64,000 nt of DNA from Kribbella steppae (GTDB lineage Bacteria > Actinomycetota > Actinomycetes > Propionibacteriales > Kribbellaceae). The DNA lies in NCBI RefSeq assembly GCF_004342025.1, contig NZ_SLWN01000007.1:62001-126000 (forward strand). The letters are read 5' to 3'. Both the position numbers and the translations under genes were made by a program. Shown here in pieces: positions 48,780 through 58,042 of this stretch (the first letter of the stretch is position 1; every line of letters begins with the position of its first letter). The notes below the pieces were generated by a model. That model saw only the letters and a program-made list of their open reading frames with translations, was not told where the DNA came from and made no database searches.

Positions 48780-50246
48780 ATGCAGCCCATCACCTTCCAG
48801 CAGGTTCGCCTCGGCAGCGGTGGACCGATCACCGACGTCCGCATCGAGGGCGGTCGCGTGGTCGAGATCGGCGATCTTCGACCGGGATCCGGCGATGACG
48901 TCCTTCACCACCCGGGCGCCACCCTCATGCCCGGTCTGGTCGACGGCCACGTGCACAGCGCGCAGTGGGCCGAGCGCCGGCGACGGATCGACGTACAGCG
49001 TGCGCACTCTCCGGCCGAGACGGTCGAGCTGATCGCGGCTGCCCTCCGGCAGCGGCCGGCACCGGTGAACGGTGAGGTCGTGATGGCCCATGGGTTCCGG
49101 GACGGGTTGTGGAGTACGCCGCCGCACAAAGACCTGCTGGAATCCGCCCTGCCGGGAGTCCAGGTGGCGGTGGTCAGCCAGGATCTGCATGCGATCTGGC
49201 TCAGCCCCGCGTTGTTGTCCCGGATCGGTCGCGACCATGAGACCGGCGTACTGCGGGAACAGGACTGCATCGACGTCAACTACGAACTCTCCCGCGACGT
49301 CCCGCCCGAACTGGTGGACCGATGGGTGCTCGAGGCAACCGCAGCCGCGGCGGCGCGCGGGATCACCTCGATCGTCGATTTCGAGTACGCCGACAATCGG
49401 ACCGACTGGCTGCGTCGCGCCGAGCAAGGCGCCGTACCGCTGCGGGTGAAGGCGTCGGTGTGGAAACCCTGGCTGGACGAGACCATCGAGCGCGGTCTGC
49501 GGACCGGCGATGTGTTGAACGGTTTGATCGAGGTCGGGCCGTTCAAGCTGGTGGCGGACGGTTCGCTGAACACGCGGACGGCGTACTGTCACGACCCTTA
49601 TCCGGAGGCCGTTGCCGGTGAGAAGCACGGGTTGCTGCTGATCGACGAGGAGGAACTCGTCCAGCTGATGACCGTTGCCTCTCGCAACGGACTGGCGCCG
49701 GCCGTGCACGCGATCGGCGACCACGCCAACACGATCACCCTGAATGCCTTCGAACGCGTCGGCTGCACCGGCCGGATCGAACACGCCCAACTCGTCCGGC
49801 CCGAGGACGCACCTCGGTTCGCCCGACCGGGTCTGATCACCTCGGTCCAGCCCCAGCACGCGATGAGCGACCGCGACGTCGCCGACCGGCACTGGCCCGG
49901 CCGGACCGCGACCGCCTTCCCTTACGGCTCACTCCTCCGTGCCGGAGCGACCCTGGAGTTCGGCTCCGACGCTCCGGTCTCCGAACCGGACCCCTGGCAT
50001 GCCATCGCCGACGCCGTCCACCGCACCGACAACGACCGCGCACCCTGGCATGTCGAACAAGCGATCCCGCTGAATGCCGCCCTCGAAGCAGCCACCGCCG
50101 GCCGTACGACGATCACGGTCGGCGACCCAGCCGATCTCGTCCTACTCCCCGACGACCCGATCCACCTCTCCAACCCCGACCTCCGCACCTTGCCAGTCCT
50201 GGCAACTCTGGTAGCGGGCCGATTCACGCACCGGGCCGAGGACTAG
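48780..50246 (+). CDS. amidohydrolase family protein (YtcJ-like)
   Basis: This 488-residue metal-dependent hydrolase has the metal pair in LMPGLVDGHVHSAQWAERR and the ligand region in LAPAVHAIGDHANTITLNAFE and RIEHAQLVRPEDAPRF. Another metal/catalytic segment is FGSDAPVSEPDPWHAI, and the YtcJ-style WxVEQAIPLNAALEAATAG lies near the C-terminus. YtcJ proteins act on N-acyl or cyclic amides; their natural substrates are mostly unknown. A TACCGT box eight bases before the ATG at 48780 suggests near-leaderless transcription. It follows the PucR gene on the same strand and converges on the kinase gene, with both stop codons inside one CTAG. Confidence 0.83.
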   Translation: MQPITFQQVRLGSGGPITDVRIEGGRVVEIGDLRPGSGDDVLHHPGATLMPGLVDGHVHSAQWAERRRRIDVQRAHSPAETVELIAAALRQRPAPVNGEVVMAHGFRDGLWSTPPHKDLLESALPGVQVAVVSQDLHAIWLSPALLSRIGRDHETGVLREQDCIDVNYELSRDVPPELVDRWVLEATAAAAARGITSIVDFEYADNRTDWLRRAEQGAVPLRVKASVWKPWLDETIERGLRTGDVLNGLIEVGPFKLVADGSLNTRTAYCHDPYPEAVAGEKHGLLLIDEEELVQLMTVASRNGLAPAVHAIGDHANTITLNAFERVGCTGRIEHAQLVRPEDAPRFARPGLITSVQPQHAMSDRDVADRHWPGRTATAFPYGSLLRAGATLEFGSDAPVSEPDPWHAIADAVHRTDNDRAPWHVEQAIPLNAALEAATAGRTTITVGDPADLVLLPDDPIHLSNPDLRTLPVLATLVAGRFTHRAED

Positions 50247-51829
50247 ACAGCGCCGTCGAGGTAGCCGATTTCGGGGTGCCAGCGGGGGCCGGCGTGGTGG
50301 TTGAGGGCGGCGACCAGGTCGGCGTGTTCTTGCTCCGTGAGTGGGCCGAGGACGCAGAGAGGGATGCTGCCGTCCTGGCGAACGGCGGTGGCTTGGGAAT
50401 GGATCCAGCCGGCCGGGCGGAAACGGCCGTTGTACGGCGCGTCGTGGGCGAAGCGGATGTGCAGACCGGAATCCCGGTTCAGCATCTTCGCCCGGATCTC
50501 CTCCAGCGTGACCATCTTGATGTGGTTCCAGGCGAACGTACGGCGGCCGGACGGCCCGGTCGCGGCGGTCGCACCGCTCGCGTCGGTCGTGGTGATGCCG
50601 TCCGGGCCGATCCGGAGCGACCACGGCCGGGCAGCCTGCGGCCGGCGGGCACGCCTCGTCACCACCACGGCGAGGATCAGGCTGCCGATGATGCCGATGA
50701 CCGAGAAGTGTCGTCCGGGGGCGGGCGAATGCAGCAGGAAGTCGATCCAGGCAGCCGGCTGCCAGTCGACACTGCCGTAGATCGACGGCATCACGTACGA
50801 CATGATCACGAAAGCCAGGAAGAGGAGCCAGCAGAACCAGAGAGCCACGGTCAGCCACACCCCGCGGCCACCGGAGCGCTCATGGTCGGCCCACCCGATC
50901 TCGAACGAACTGTCGTTCCCCGACAAGCGCCTGGTGGGCTGAACGAAGTCGAGGCCCTTGGCAACGACAGTCGCCGCGTTCGAGAGATCGAGCACGTCGA
51001 GGGCGGCGCGGAGCCGGGCGATGCGCTCCTGGACCTCGGCGGCCTTCTGGGGACGCTGGTCCGGATCTCGACGCAGCAGGTCGTCGACCAGGTGCACCAC
51101 CGCGGGCGGGAGGTCCGGACGTAGTGAGGCGACTGAGAGAGCCGGCTCAGAGAGTTTGCGCTGGACGACGGCGAAGCCATTCGGGCCGGTGAACGGCGGC
51201 TGGGCGGTGAGCAAGGTGAACAGCACACCGCCCAACGCGTAGAGGTCGGAGCGTTCGTCGCCGCGCTCGGTGCCGAACTGCTCGGGAGCGCCGTACTCCG
51301 GTGTGCCCGCGGTCGGGAGGTCGGCAGAGCGCGCGACCGTGAACGTGGTCTGTACGAACCCGGCGATGCCGAAGTCGACGACCTTTACCCGCTCGTCCGC
51401 GGTGAGCATCACATTGAGCGGCTTGATGTCGTAGTGGATGACGTGAGCCTTGTGCGCGGCGACCAGCGCGGCACAGATCTCCTGCGCGATCTCCAACGCA
51501 CGTCCGGGCGCCAGCGGGCCGGTCGAGCGGAGGTGCGCGGCGAGCGTCGTACCTTCGACTCGCTCCATCACCAGGTAGAGATGGTCCTTGTCGAGGCCGC
51601 GGTCGTGCAGGGCGACCACGTTCGGATGGTTGATCTGCGCGGCGGCAACGGCCTCGCGGTCGAAGCGTTGTGCGAGGTCGGGGGTGACAGCGTCGTCCAG
51701 GGCCAGGAACTTGACGGCCACGTCCCGGCGGAGCTCACGGTCCCGGCAGGTCCAGACCTCGCCCATACCGCCCCGGCCGAGCCTCGCGACCAGCTCGTAA
51801 CGCCCAGCGATCAAGTCACCACGATGCAC
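50243..51829 (-). CDS. transmembrane Ser/Thr protein kinase, non-RD type, with C-terminal PH-like domain
   Basis: This 528-residue Hanks-type kinase has the glycine loop LGRGGMGEVW, catalytic lysine in VAVKFL, DFG in VVDFGIAG, and APEQF with RSDLYALGG. The catalytic loop reads VIHYDIKPLNVML: the usual HRD arginine is tyrosine, so it is a non-RD kinase, while the catalytic aspartate is kept. Two helices follow (about residues 325-350 and 372-392). The C-terminal cytoplasmic domain (SLRIGPDGITTTDASG...FAWNHIKMVTLEEIRAK) has a PH-like look. There are no extracellular PASTA repeats. It starts with GTG 51829. Targets and signal are unknown. Confidence 0.85.
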   Translation of the reverse strand: MHRGDLIAGRYELVARLGRGGMGEVWTCRDRELRRDVAVKFLALDDAVTPDLAQRFDREAVAAAQINHPNVVALHDRGLDKDHLYLVMERVEGTTLAAHLRSTGPLAPGRALEIAQEICAALVAAHKAHVIHYDIKPLNVMLTADERVKVVDFGIAGFVQTTFTVARSADLPTAGTPEYGAPEQFGTERGDERSDLYALGGVLFTLLTAQPPFTGPNGFAVVQRKLSEPALSVASLRPDLPPAVVHLVDDLLRRDPDQRPQKAAEVQERIARLRAALDVLDLSNAATVVAKGLDFVQPTRRLSGNDSSFEIGWADHERSGGRGVWLTVALWFCWLLFLAFVIMSYVMPSIYGSVDWQPAAWIDFLLHSPAPGRHFSVIGIIGSLILAVVVTRRARRPQAARPWSLRIGPDGITTTDASGATAATGPSGRRTFAWNHIKMVTLEEIRAKMLNRDSGLHIRFAHDAPYNGRFRPAGWIHSQATAVRQDGSIPLCVLGPLTEQEHADLVAALNHHAGPRWHPEIGYLDGAV

Positions 51830-51891
51830 ACCTCAGCCTACTGTCCGCCGGGGTTCCAGGGCACAATCGACGGCGGGGGAAGGAGCACGTC

Positions 51892-52665
51892 ATGTGGCAG
51901 CCAGATGGGTGGGATGTTCGGCTACGGCTCGGGGTGCTGACGCCGCACGGTGATGTCGGGCCGGAGTCGGAGTTGCAGGCGATGGCTCCGGAGGGGGTCT
52001 GTGTGCATGCGACCCGGGTTCCGTTCGGGGCGATCACGACCGGCGGGGTGATGGATCCGACCATCCCGCTGGCCCCGGTCCAGGCGTTCGTCGAGCCGCC
52101 ATACATCGACGAAGCGGTGTCGTTGCTGGCCGCCGCGCCACTCGGTGCGATCGGCATCGGGTTCACGAGTTCGTCGTACGTCCTCGGCCCCGACGGCGAG
52201 CAGAAGGTGCTCGATCGGCTGATGCAGCACAGTGCGGGCATCCCGGTGATCGGGACGTGTGCGTCCGCAGTGGCAGGGCTCAGGCAGCTGAACGTCCGCC
52301 GGATCGCACTCGTCGATCCGCCCTGGTTCGACGCCGAGCTCGATCGCCTCGGAGCCGAGTACTTCACCGCTCAAGGGCTGGACGTGGTCGCGCACGGGCC
52401 ATGCGGTCTGCCGAGCAACCAGCGCAGCATCAATCCGTCCGAGTTGTTTGCCTGGATCATCAAACACACGCCCGACGAGGCCGACGCCGTCTTCATCGGC
52501 GGCAACGGTTTCCGCAGCGTCGGCATCATCTCGGCCCTGGAACAGGATCTCCGCCGCCCGGTCCTCACCGCCAACTCCTCGCTCCTCTGGGGACTGCTGC
52601 AGGCAGCCGGCTCCGCAGCAACTCCCTCCCACTACGGCGAGATCTTCACCCCAGAGCGCGTCTAG
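51892..52665 (+). CDS. maleate isomerase/arylmalonate decarboxylase-like protein without family cysteines
   Basis: This 257-residue protein has the two-lobed Asp/Glu racemase superfamily fold: RLRLGVLTPHGDVGPESELQAMAP, IGIGFTSSSYVLGPDGE, VRRIALVDPPWFDAELDRLGAEYF, and VFIGGNGFRSVG. In maleate isomerases the first position reads xCTSxSY and the second SCTN; here they are Phe-Thr and Gly-Asn, so both catalytic cysteines are missing. One cysteine occurs elsewhere, in IPVIGTCASAVAGLRQL. It may belong to a subgroup with a different reaction. AAGGAG lies six bases before the ATG at 51892. The following peptidase gene begins 41 bases later. Confidence 0.72.
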   Translation: MWQPDGWDVRLRLGVLTPHGDVGPESELQAMAPEGVCVHATRVPFGAITTGGVMDPTIPLAPVQAFVEPPYIDEAVSLLAAAPLGAIGIGFTSSSYVLGPDGEQKVLDRLMQHSAGIPVIGTCASAVAGLRQLNVRRIALVDPPWFDAELDRLGAEYFTAQGLDVVAHGPCGLPSNQRSINPSELFAWIIKHTPDEADAVFIGGNGFRSVGIISALEQDLRRPVLTANSSLLWGLLQAAGSAATPSHYGEIFTPERV

Positions 52666-52705
52666 GTCTGGCAGACTGGGCGCCCGTCGCGTTGGAGGTG
52701 CTGGG

Positions 52706-54652
52706 GTGGTTGCGGATCTGCCGGGGCAACTTGTCCGGACGAAGCGGTTCAGGGCCGGCGCGCCCAGTCACCTGAAGGTCGTCGGGGCAGGACGGTTCGT
52801 CGTGTTCCTGCGCGACGACGCACTCTGGGCGTACGACGTTCAGTCGAAGCGTGAGCGGCGAGTCGGCCCGGCCACGTCGTACCACGCGAGTGAGTCGGTC
52901 CTGGTCGTGTTGCGGGAGCGGGACGTGTTCGTGGCGGATCTCGTCGGTGAGCTGTCCGATCAGTTGCCGATCAAGGAAGTGGCGGCGGCTCAGGTCGATC
53001 CGACCGGGAAGACCGTCGCCTTCGTCCGGGACCGGGCTCTGCGGGTGATCGGTGTCGACGGGAGCGGCGAGCAGGTTCTTGCCGAGGACAACGACGAGAA
53101 CGTGTTCTGGGGGCTGGCCGAGTTCAGTGCCTGGATGTCGATGGGACGCGGCGAGGGTCTGTGGTGGTCCCCTGACGGGCAGCGAATCCTGGCAGCACGG
53201 GTGGACGAGAGCCAGGTTCAGTTGCGGTATCTCTCCGATCCGGCCGATCCGACGTCGGAGCCGCGAGCGTTCCGCTACCCGGCCGCCGGGACGGCGAATG
53301 CGGACGTGCGGTTGTTCGTGCTCGACCTCGACGGTGAACAGCGTGAGGTGCAGTGGGATCGGCAACGGTTCGAGTACGTCGTCCGGGCCGGGTGGACGGT
53401 CGAGCGGCCGCTGATCGTCGTACAGACAAGGGATCAGCAGTGTCTGCAGGTGCTCGAGGTGGATCCTGGAACAGGCCGGACCACGCTGGTGCGCGAGGTG
53501 ACCGATCCGCAGTTCGTCGGCGTACCGGAGCGGACGCCGGCGCAGACCGCGTCCGGCCGGCTGGTGTGGATCGACCGGGATCAGGCCTGTGACACGTACC
53601 GATTGGTGATCGGCGACGAGGTGGTGACGCCACCCGGTCTGCAGGTCGACCAGGTCTGCTGTGTCAGCGGCGAGGTGGTGACGTTCCTGGCGCAGACCGA
53701 TCCGACCGAGGTCCACCTGTATGTCTGGGACGGCGCCGTACGGCGGCTCACCGAGGAACCCGGCGTCCACAGCGGATTGGTTGCCGACGGCACCATTGTG
53801 ATCGATTCGCGGACGCTGACCGGTCGGCGGATCACGGTCAACGGGCAGGCGCTGGATTCCTTCGAGGAAGAGCCGGTGCTGGACCTGCGGGTCGAGTTCG
53901 TCAGCTCGGGGCCGAAGGAGTTGCGGACCGCAGTGTTCCGGCCGTCGTGGCACGCGCCTGGATCGTCGAAGCTTCCGGTCCTGCTGACGCCGTACGCGGG
54001 TCCGGGAGCGCAGATGGCGCTGAAGCACCGTGCGCCGCAGCACCTGGTCTCCCGGTGGTTCGCCGAGCACGGGTTCACCGTCCTCAGCACCGATGGCCGC
54101 GGCACCCCGGGACGCGGTCCGGCCTTCGACCGGGCGACGGTCGGTGACATCCTCGAGCCGGTGCTCGAGGACCAGATCGAGGCTCTGCACTTGATCGCCG
54201 AGAGGTACGGCGACTTGGACCTCGACCGAGTCGCTATTCGCGGCTGGAGCTACGGCGGGTATCTGTCGATCGCCGCGCTCCTGCATCGGCCAGACGTCTT
54301 CCATGCCGCGATCGGCGGAGCCGCCCTCACCGACCAGCGCGGCTACGACACCTACTGGAAGGAGCGGTACCTCGGCCACCCGGACACCGACACCGAGGCG
54401 TACCGCCGTACCTCACTCCTCCCCTACGCCGCCAACCTCGACCGCCCGCTCCTCATGATCCAAGGCCTGGCCGACACCAATGTCTGGGCCACGCACGCGA
54501 TCCGCTTCTCCGGCGCACTCAACGCCCTCGGCAAGCCCCACGAGCTGGTCCTGCTACCAGGCGAAGGTCACGGCCTCACCAACCCCCGCACCATCGAGAA
54601 CCTCCTCCACCGCGAACTAGCCTTCCTCCACCAACACCTCAGAATGACTTGA
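52706..54652 (+). CDS. prolyl oligopeptidase family serine peptidase (S9, DPP IV type)
   Basis: This 648-residue peptidase has a seven- to eight-bladed propeller (about residues 30-400, with the DPP IV-like EFSAWMSMGRGEGLWWSPDGQRILAARVDES motif). The C-terminal alpha/beta hydrolase has the nucleophile in VAIRGWSYGGYLSIAAL, the acid in IQGLADTNVWATHA and the histidine in LLPGEGHGLTN. It removes dipeptides or cleaves short proline peptides, probably in the cytoplasm because no signal is seen. The start is GTG 52706 with GGAGG seven bases upstream. Its end overlaps the converging phosphotransferase gene by 14 bases. Confidence 0.87.
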   Translation: MVADLPGQLVRTKRFRAGAPSHLKVVGAGRFVVFLRDDALWAYDVQSKRERRVGPATSYHASESVLVVLRERDVFVADLVGELSDQLPIKEVAAAQVDPTGKTVAFVRDRALRVIGVDGSGEQVLAEDNDENVFWGLAEFSAWMSMGRGEGLWWSPDGQRILAARVDESQVQLRYLSDPADPTSEPRAFRYPAAGTANADVRLFVLDLDGEQREVQWDRQRFEYVVRAGWTVERPLIVVQTRDQQCLQVLEVDPGTGRTTLVREVTDPQFVGVPERTPAQTASGRLVWIDRDQACDTYRLVIGDEVVTPPGLQVDQVCCVSGEVVTFLAQTDPTEVHLYVWDGAVRRLTEEPGVHSGLVADGTIVIDSRTLTGRRITVNGQALDSFEEEPVLDLRVEFVSSGPKELRTAVFRPSWHAPGSSKLPVLLTPYAGPGAQMALKHRAPQHLVSRWFAEHGFTVLSTDGRGTPGRGPAFDRATVGDILEPVLEDQIEALHLIAERYGDLDLDRVAIRGWSYGGYLSIAALLHRPDVFHAAIGGAALTDQRGYDTYWKERYLGHPDTDTEAYRRTSLLPYAANLDRPLLMIQGLADTNVWATHAIRFSGALNALGKPHELVLLPGEGHGLTNPRTIENLLHRELAFLHQHLRMT

Positions 54653-55559
54653 TGAGCTGCTGGGCTATCTCGGCCCGGTCGGCCATCCAGCGTGGTGCCG
54701 GGATGCGGTCGAGCAGGACCAGGACGCGTTCGAAGATGCCTTGGAGTTGGTTCCGGACGACGCTGAGGTTCAGGTCGTTTCCGGCCCAGGTGATGTCGCC
54801 GCCGGCCGCGACGTACGCGTCGAGCGTCTTGGCGCCGAACATGTGGGCCATCCGACCCGCCTCCAGCGCAGCACTGTCGGAACGCACACTGTCCCAGTCG
54901 ATCAGCACCGGGCCACTTGCCGTCATCAGCAGGTTGTGCGACTTGAAATCGCCATGCGTCATCACGAGGTCCGGTGCGGTCTCGCACACCTCCTCGATCC
55001 GCGCGGTCAGCTCGAGGATCCGCGGCAACCGTTCCCACGCCCGGTCCGCCCACGGTTCGCCCCGCTGCCGCGCCTCGGTGAACCACTCCTCCCAGTCGGA
55101 TCGCGGCCTGATCGCGGCACGCCACCAATCCGGCAGACCGACCTGATCGAGCGGCTGCAACTGATGGACCATCGCCATCGTCCGCCCGAGCCACTCGGCG
55201 ATGTCGTCCTCGGGCCGGACCGCCCGACTCTCGATCCACCGATGCACGCGGAACAGCCGATCCTCGATCCGCGTCACCCAGCCGAGCACCGGATCGACCG
55301 GCGGCATCGGCTCCGCCACGGCGATTCCGCTCGCCAGCGCACGCTCCTCGAACGGCATCGCCACCGCTAACTGGTCGAGCAGCCCACCGGACGTGAACTG
55401 ACCTCCGGTCTCCGGCCAATAACCCTTCACGAAATAGCTGCCGGACTCCGCCTCGAGTCGCCAGGTGTCTGTGTCCCCACGGCGAACAAACACGAGCTCA
55501 CCAGCCGGCTCCCCGAGATCGAACGCGGCCGCGATCACTCCCGCAGTCGGCGTGTACAC
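54639..55559 (-). CDS. aminoglycoside phosphotransferase (APH) family kinase
   Basis: This 306-residue protein has the APH catalytic loop DLVMTHGDFKSHNLLM (HGDxxxxN) and the metal-binding GPVLIDWDSVRSDS. The ATP-binding lysine is probably in SYFVKGYWPET. The family phosphorylates antibiotics, but also sugars, choline or macrolide-like compounds; nothing here proves drug resistance. It starts with GTG three bases after the stop of an FGGY sugar kinase gene, so the two are one operon and a small-molecule kinase role is likely. Confidence 0.8.
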   Translation of the reverse strand: MYTPTAGVIAAAFDLGEPAGELVFVRRGDTDTWRLEAESGSYFVKGYWPETGGQFTSGGLLDQLAVAMPFEERALASGIAVAEPMPPVDPVLGWVTRIEDRLFRVHRWIESRAVRPEDDIAEWLGRTMAMVHQLQPLDQVGLPDWWRAAIRPRSDWEEWFTEARQRGEPWADRAWERLPRILELTARIEEVCETAPDLVMTHGDFKSHNLLMTASGPVLIDWDSVRSDSAALEAGRMAHMFGAKTLDAYVAAGGDITWAGNDLNLSVVRNQLQGIFERVLVLLDRIPAPRWMADRAEIAQQLIKSF

Positions 55560-55562
55560 GAA

Positions 55563-57053
55563 TCACCTCATGTCTTCCGTGGATCGCACCGAACGCGCCA
55601 GCCGGTGTACCTGGCGACGCGTCGCCGGGTACAACTCGGTGAACGTCCGGAACAGTGTCGCGTAAGCGGTCGCCGTCGACGGATCCGGCCGGACCGTGTG
55701 ATCCAGCCGAGCCCAATCCGTCTCCGGCGGGACCAGCCCGATCCCGATCGCCGCGAGCAACGCATCGCCGTACGACGCTCCGATCGTCTGCGCGGGCACC
55801 TGCTGCTCCAGCCCGCATACGTCACTCACGATCTGCGTCCACAACCCACCCTGCGTACCGCCGCCGACCGCGACGATCCGCGCCGGCTGCCCGGCCGTCT
55901 CCTCGAACGCACCGACGATCTGCCTTACCCCACAGGCGATTCCCTCGTACGCCGCTCGCAGTAGATGTCCGCGTCGATGCCGCAGAGTCAGTCCGGCGAT
56001 GACGCCACGCGCCAGCGGATCGTAGATCGGTGTCCGCTCGCCACTGAAGTACGGCAGCATCACCAGCCCTTCGCTACCCGCGGGAACCGCAGCAGCCTCA
56101 TCGACGAGCGTCTCGAACGGCACACCACCGGTCAGGTCCTGCAGCCAGGTGGTGATGGAGCCGGACGTCGCCATGCCAGCAGCCAACGTGTGCGACGACG
56201 GCTCGACGCCTGACGTGGTCCACAGTCCGCGCACACTGGTCTGCGCGGTCAGCACCTGTACGAAGAACATGGTGGAGCCGTACATCAGCATCAGGTCGCC
56301 AGGACGTCGTACGCCGACGCTGAATGCCTCGGCCCATGCGTCGACCGTTCCGGCCACGACCGGCGTGCCCTCAGCCAAACCGGTCGCTGCGGCTGCTGCA
56401 CCTTGCACGACCCCGACCTGCTGCGATGGCCACACCAGTCGCGGCAACGCCAGACCGGGGAGCACCTCCTCGATCCAGTCCGTCGCCCACTCCTGCTTGC
56501 GGATGTCGTAGAAGGGGTCGCACTGACTGGCCGTGTGGTGGTCCAGCACCCACTCACCGGTCAGCCGCGCGACGACGTATGTGTGCGCACTGAACCACCG
56601 ATCCTGCGGTCGCCACGCATGCCCGGCCTCACGGCGCAGCCAGGCCAGCTTTGGCCCGATCGCCTGGCTGGACAGGTCTTTCCCACACCGCTCGAGGATC
56701 GCGTCGGCCCCGAGTTGCTCGGTGATCTCGGTGATCTCCCGGGTCGCCCGGGTGTCGACGCCGTACAGGATGGCCGGTCGTCGCGGCCGCAGGTCTTCAT
56801 CGGTCTGTACGACGCACGGCCCGAGACCTGAGACGCAGACGGCCAGGATCCGGTCACCCGCCGAGGTCAGTTCCTTGAGTACGTCGGCGACGTCACCCCA
56901 CCAATCGCGCTCGGCGTCCATCTCTGCCCAGCCCGGTCGCGGGAGGCTGGGCGCGTGGTCGCGACGCGCGGCAGCCTTCACCGTGCCGTCGAGCGTCGTC
57001 AGGACAGCCTTGGTACTGCCCGTGCCGATGTCCACTCCGATGACGTAATTCAT
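55563..57053 (-). CDS. FGGY-family carbohydrate kinase (xylulokinase-like)
   Basis: This 496-residue sugar kinase opens MNYVIGVDIGTGSTKAVL (phosphate 1 loop). The substrate part is WAEMDAERDWW and KLAWLRREAGHAW. The second phosphate loop region is VDAWAEAFSVGVRRPGDLMLMYGSTMFF, and the ATP adenosine loop is RIVAVGGGTQGGLWTQIVSDVCG. It phosphorylates a ketose or polyol such as xylulose; the exact sugar cannot be read off. The start ATG at 57053 begins at the first phosphate loop, and the longer frame upstream has no homology. It is followed after three bases by the APH-type gene. Confidence 0.86.
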   Translation of the reverse strand: MNYVIGVDIGTGSTKAVLTTLDGTVKAAARRDHAPSLPRPGWAEMDAERDWWGDVADVLKELTSAGDRILAVCVSGLGPCVVQTDEDLRPRRPAILYGVDTRATREITEITEQLGADAILERCGKDLSSQAIGPKLAWLRREAGHAWRPQDRWFSAHTYVVARLTGEWVLDHHTASQCDPFYDIRKQEWATDWIEEVLPGLALPRLVWPSQQVGVVQGAAAAATGLAEGTPVVAGTVDAWAEAFSVGVRRPGDLMLMYGSTMFFVQVLTAQTSVRGLWTTSGVEPSSHTLAAGMATSGSITTWLQDLTGGVPFETLVDEAAAVPAGSEGLVMLPYFSGERTPIYDPLARGVIAGLTLRHRRGHLLRAAYEGIACGVRQIVGAFEETAGQPARIVAVGGGTQGGLWTQIVSDVCGLEQQVPAQTIGASYGDALLAAIGIGLVPPETDWARLDHTVRPDPSTATAYATLFRTFTELYPATRRQVHRLARSVRSTEDMR

Positions 57054-57280
57054 GCAGCCAGCCTCCAGCCCGGCAGCAGTGGGGGCAAGCACGGCAGCTC
57101 TTCGCCCTGGGTGCAACCAAGAAACGCACTGATATGCCGCGGTGGGTTGGGTGCTGCGTGCAATCAATCCTGATCTGCGCAGTGGCTGCCTGTGCAGGTA
57201 GATTTGCCTGGTTCAGCAGCGATGAGGTGTCCCAGGTCTCTACCTCGGACCGCTCCATCACCTTCGAATCGGGAGGCATC

Positions 57281-57952
57281 TTGAGACTTCTGCTCACGTC
57301 CGCGGGCGTCAAGAACGCCAGCATCCACCGCGCGTTGGTCGAGCTCCTGGGCAAGCCGATCGCCGACTCGAGCGCTCTGTGCATCCCCACCGCGCAGTAT
57401 GGGCACCCCATGGTCGGCCCCGGTGTCAGGGCCTGGCAGTTCATCAGTGGGAATTCCGAAAATCCGATGGTCGACCTGGGCTGGAAGTCCGTCGGCGTAC
57501 TGGAGCTCACCGCGCTGCCTAGCATCGATGAAGAGCGCTGGGTGCCCATGGTCCGGGAAACAGACGTCCTGCTGGTGGCGGGCGGCGATGCCCTCTACCT
57601 GTGCCACTGGATGCGGCAGTCCGGACTGGCAGACCTGCTCCCGTCCCTGAGCGAGACGGTCTGGGTGGGACTGAGCGCCGGGGGCATGGTGATGACCCCC
57701 AGGATCGGGGAGGACTTCGTCCAGTGGAGACCGCCGGCAGGTGACGACAGCACGTTGGGCATCGTCGACTTCTCGATCTGTCCACACCTGGCTCAGGAGG
57801 GCATGCCGGGCAACTCCATGGCCGAGGCGGAACAATGGGCGGCCGGCATCTCGGGTCCGGCGTACGCGATGGACGACGAGACGGCCATCAAGGTAGTCGA
57901 TGGCACCGTCGAGGTCGTGTCCGAAGGGCACTGGAAGCACTTTCCCTACTAG
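57281..57952 (+). CDS. peptidase S51 family protein (dipeptidase E-like)
   Basis: This 223-residue protein starts LRLLLTSAGVKNASIHRALVELLGKP from TTG 57281, with GGGAGG four bases upstream; the earlier ATG at 57134 would add a stretch without homology. The family elements are LLVAGGDALYLCHWMR and the nucleophile serine in VGLSAGGMVM. S51 enzymes cleave Asp-X dipeptides or cyanophycin products, or act as glutamine-amidotransferase-fold hydrolases. DFSICPHLAQEG carries the likely histidine. It stands alone, divergent from the FGGY kinase. The 227-base gap to that gene holds no clear element. Confidence 0.82.
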   Translation: MRLLLTSAGVKNASIHRALVELLGKPIADSSALCIPTAQYGHPMVGPGVRAWQFISGNSENPMVDLGWKSVGVLELTALPSIDEERWVPMVRETDVLLVAGGDALYLCHWMRQSGLADLLPSLSETVWVGLSAGGMVMTPRIGEDFVQWRPPAGDDSTLGIVDFSICPHLAQEGMPGNSMAEAEQWAAGISGPAYAMDDETAIKVVDGTVEVVSEGHWKHFPY

Positions 57953-58042
57953 CTGCCGACGCCAACGCGAGTGGGCGAGACGCCCTCTCATACCGCGGAC
58001 AGGTCGGAGTTGGATCCTAGGCGGCGGGCTGCACGGCTCCCG

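Noticed and set aside
54639..55559. APH-family gene as an antibiotic-resistance gene
   Set aside because: The family includes many metabolic kinases, and operon linkage to an FGGY sugar kinase favours a metabolic role; no resistance-specific motif is seen.
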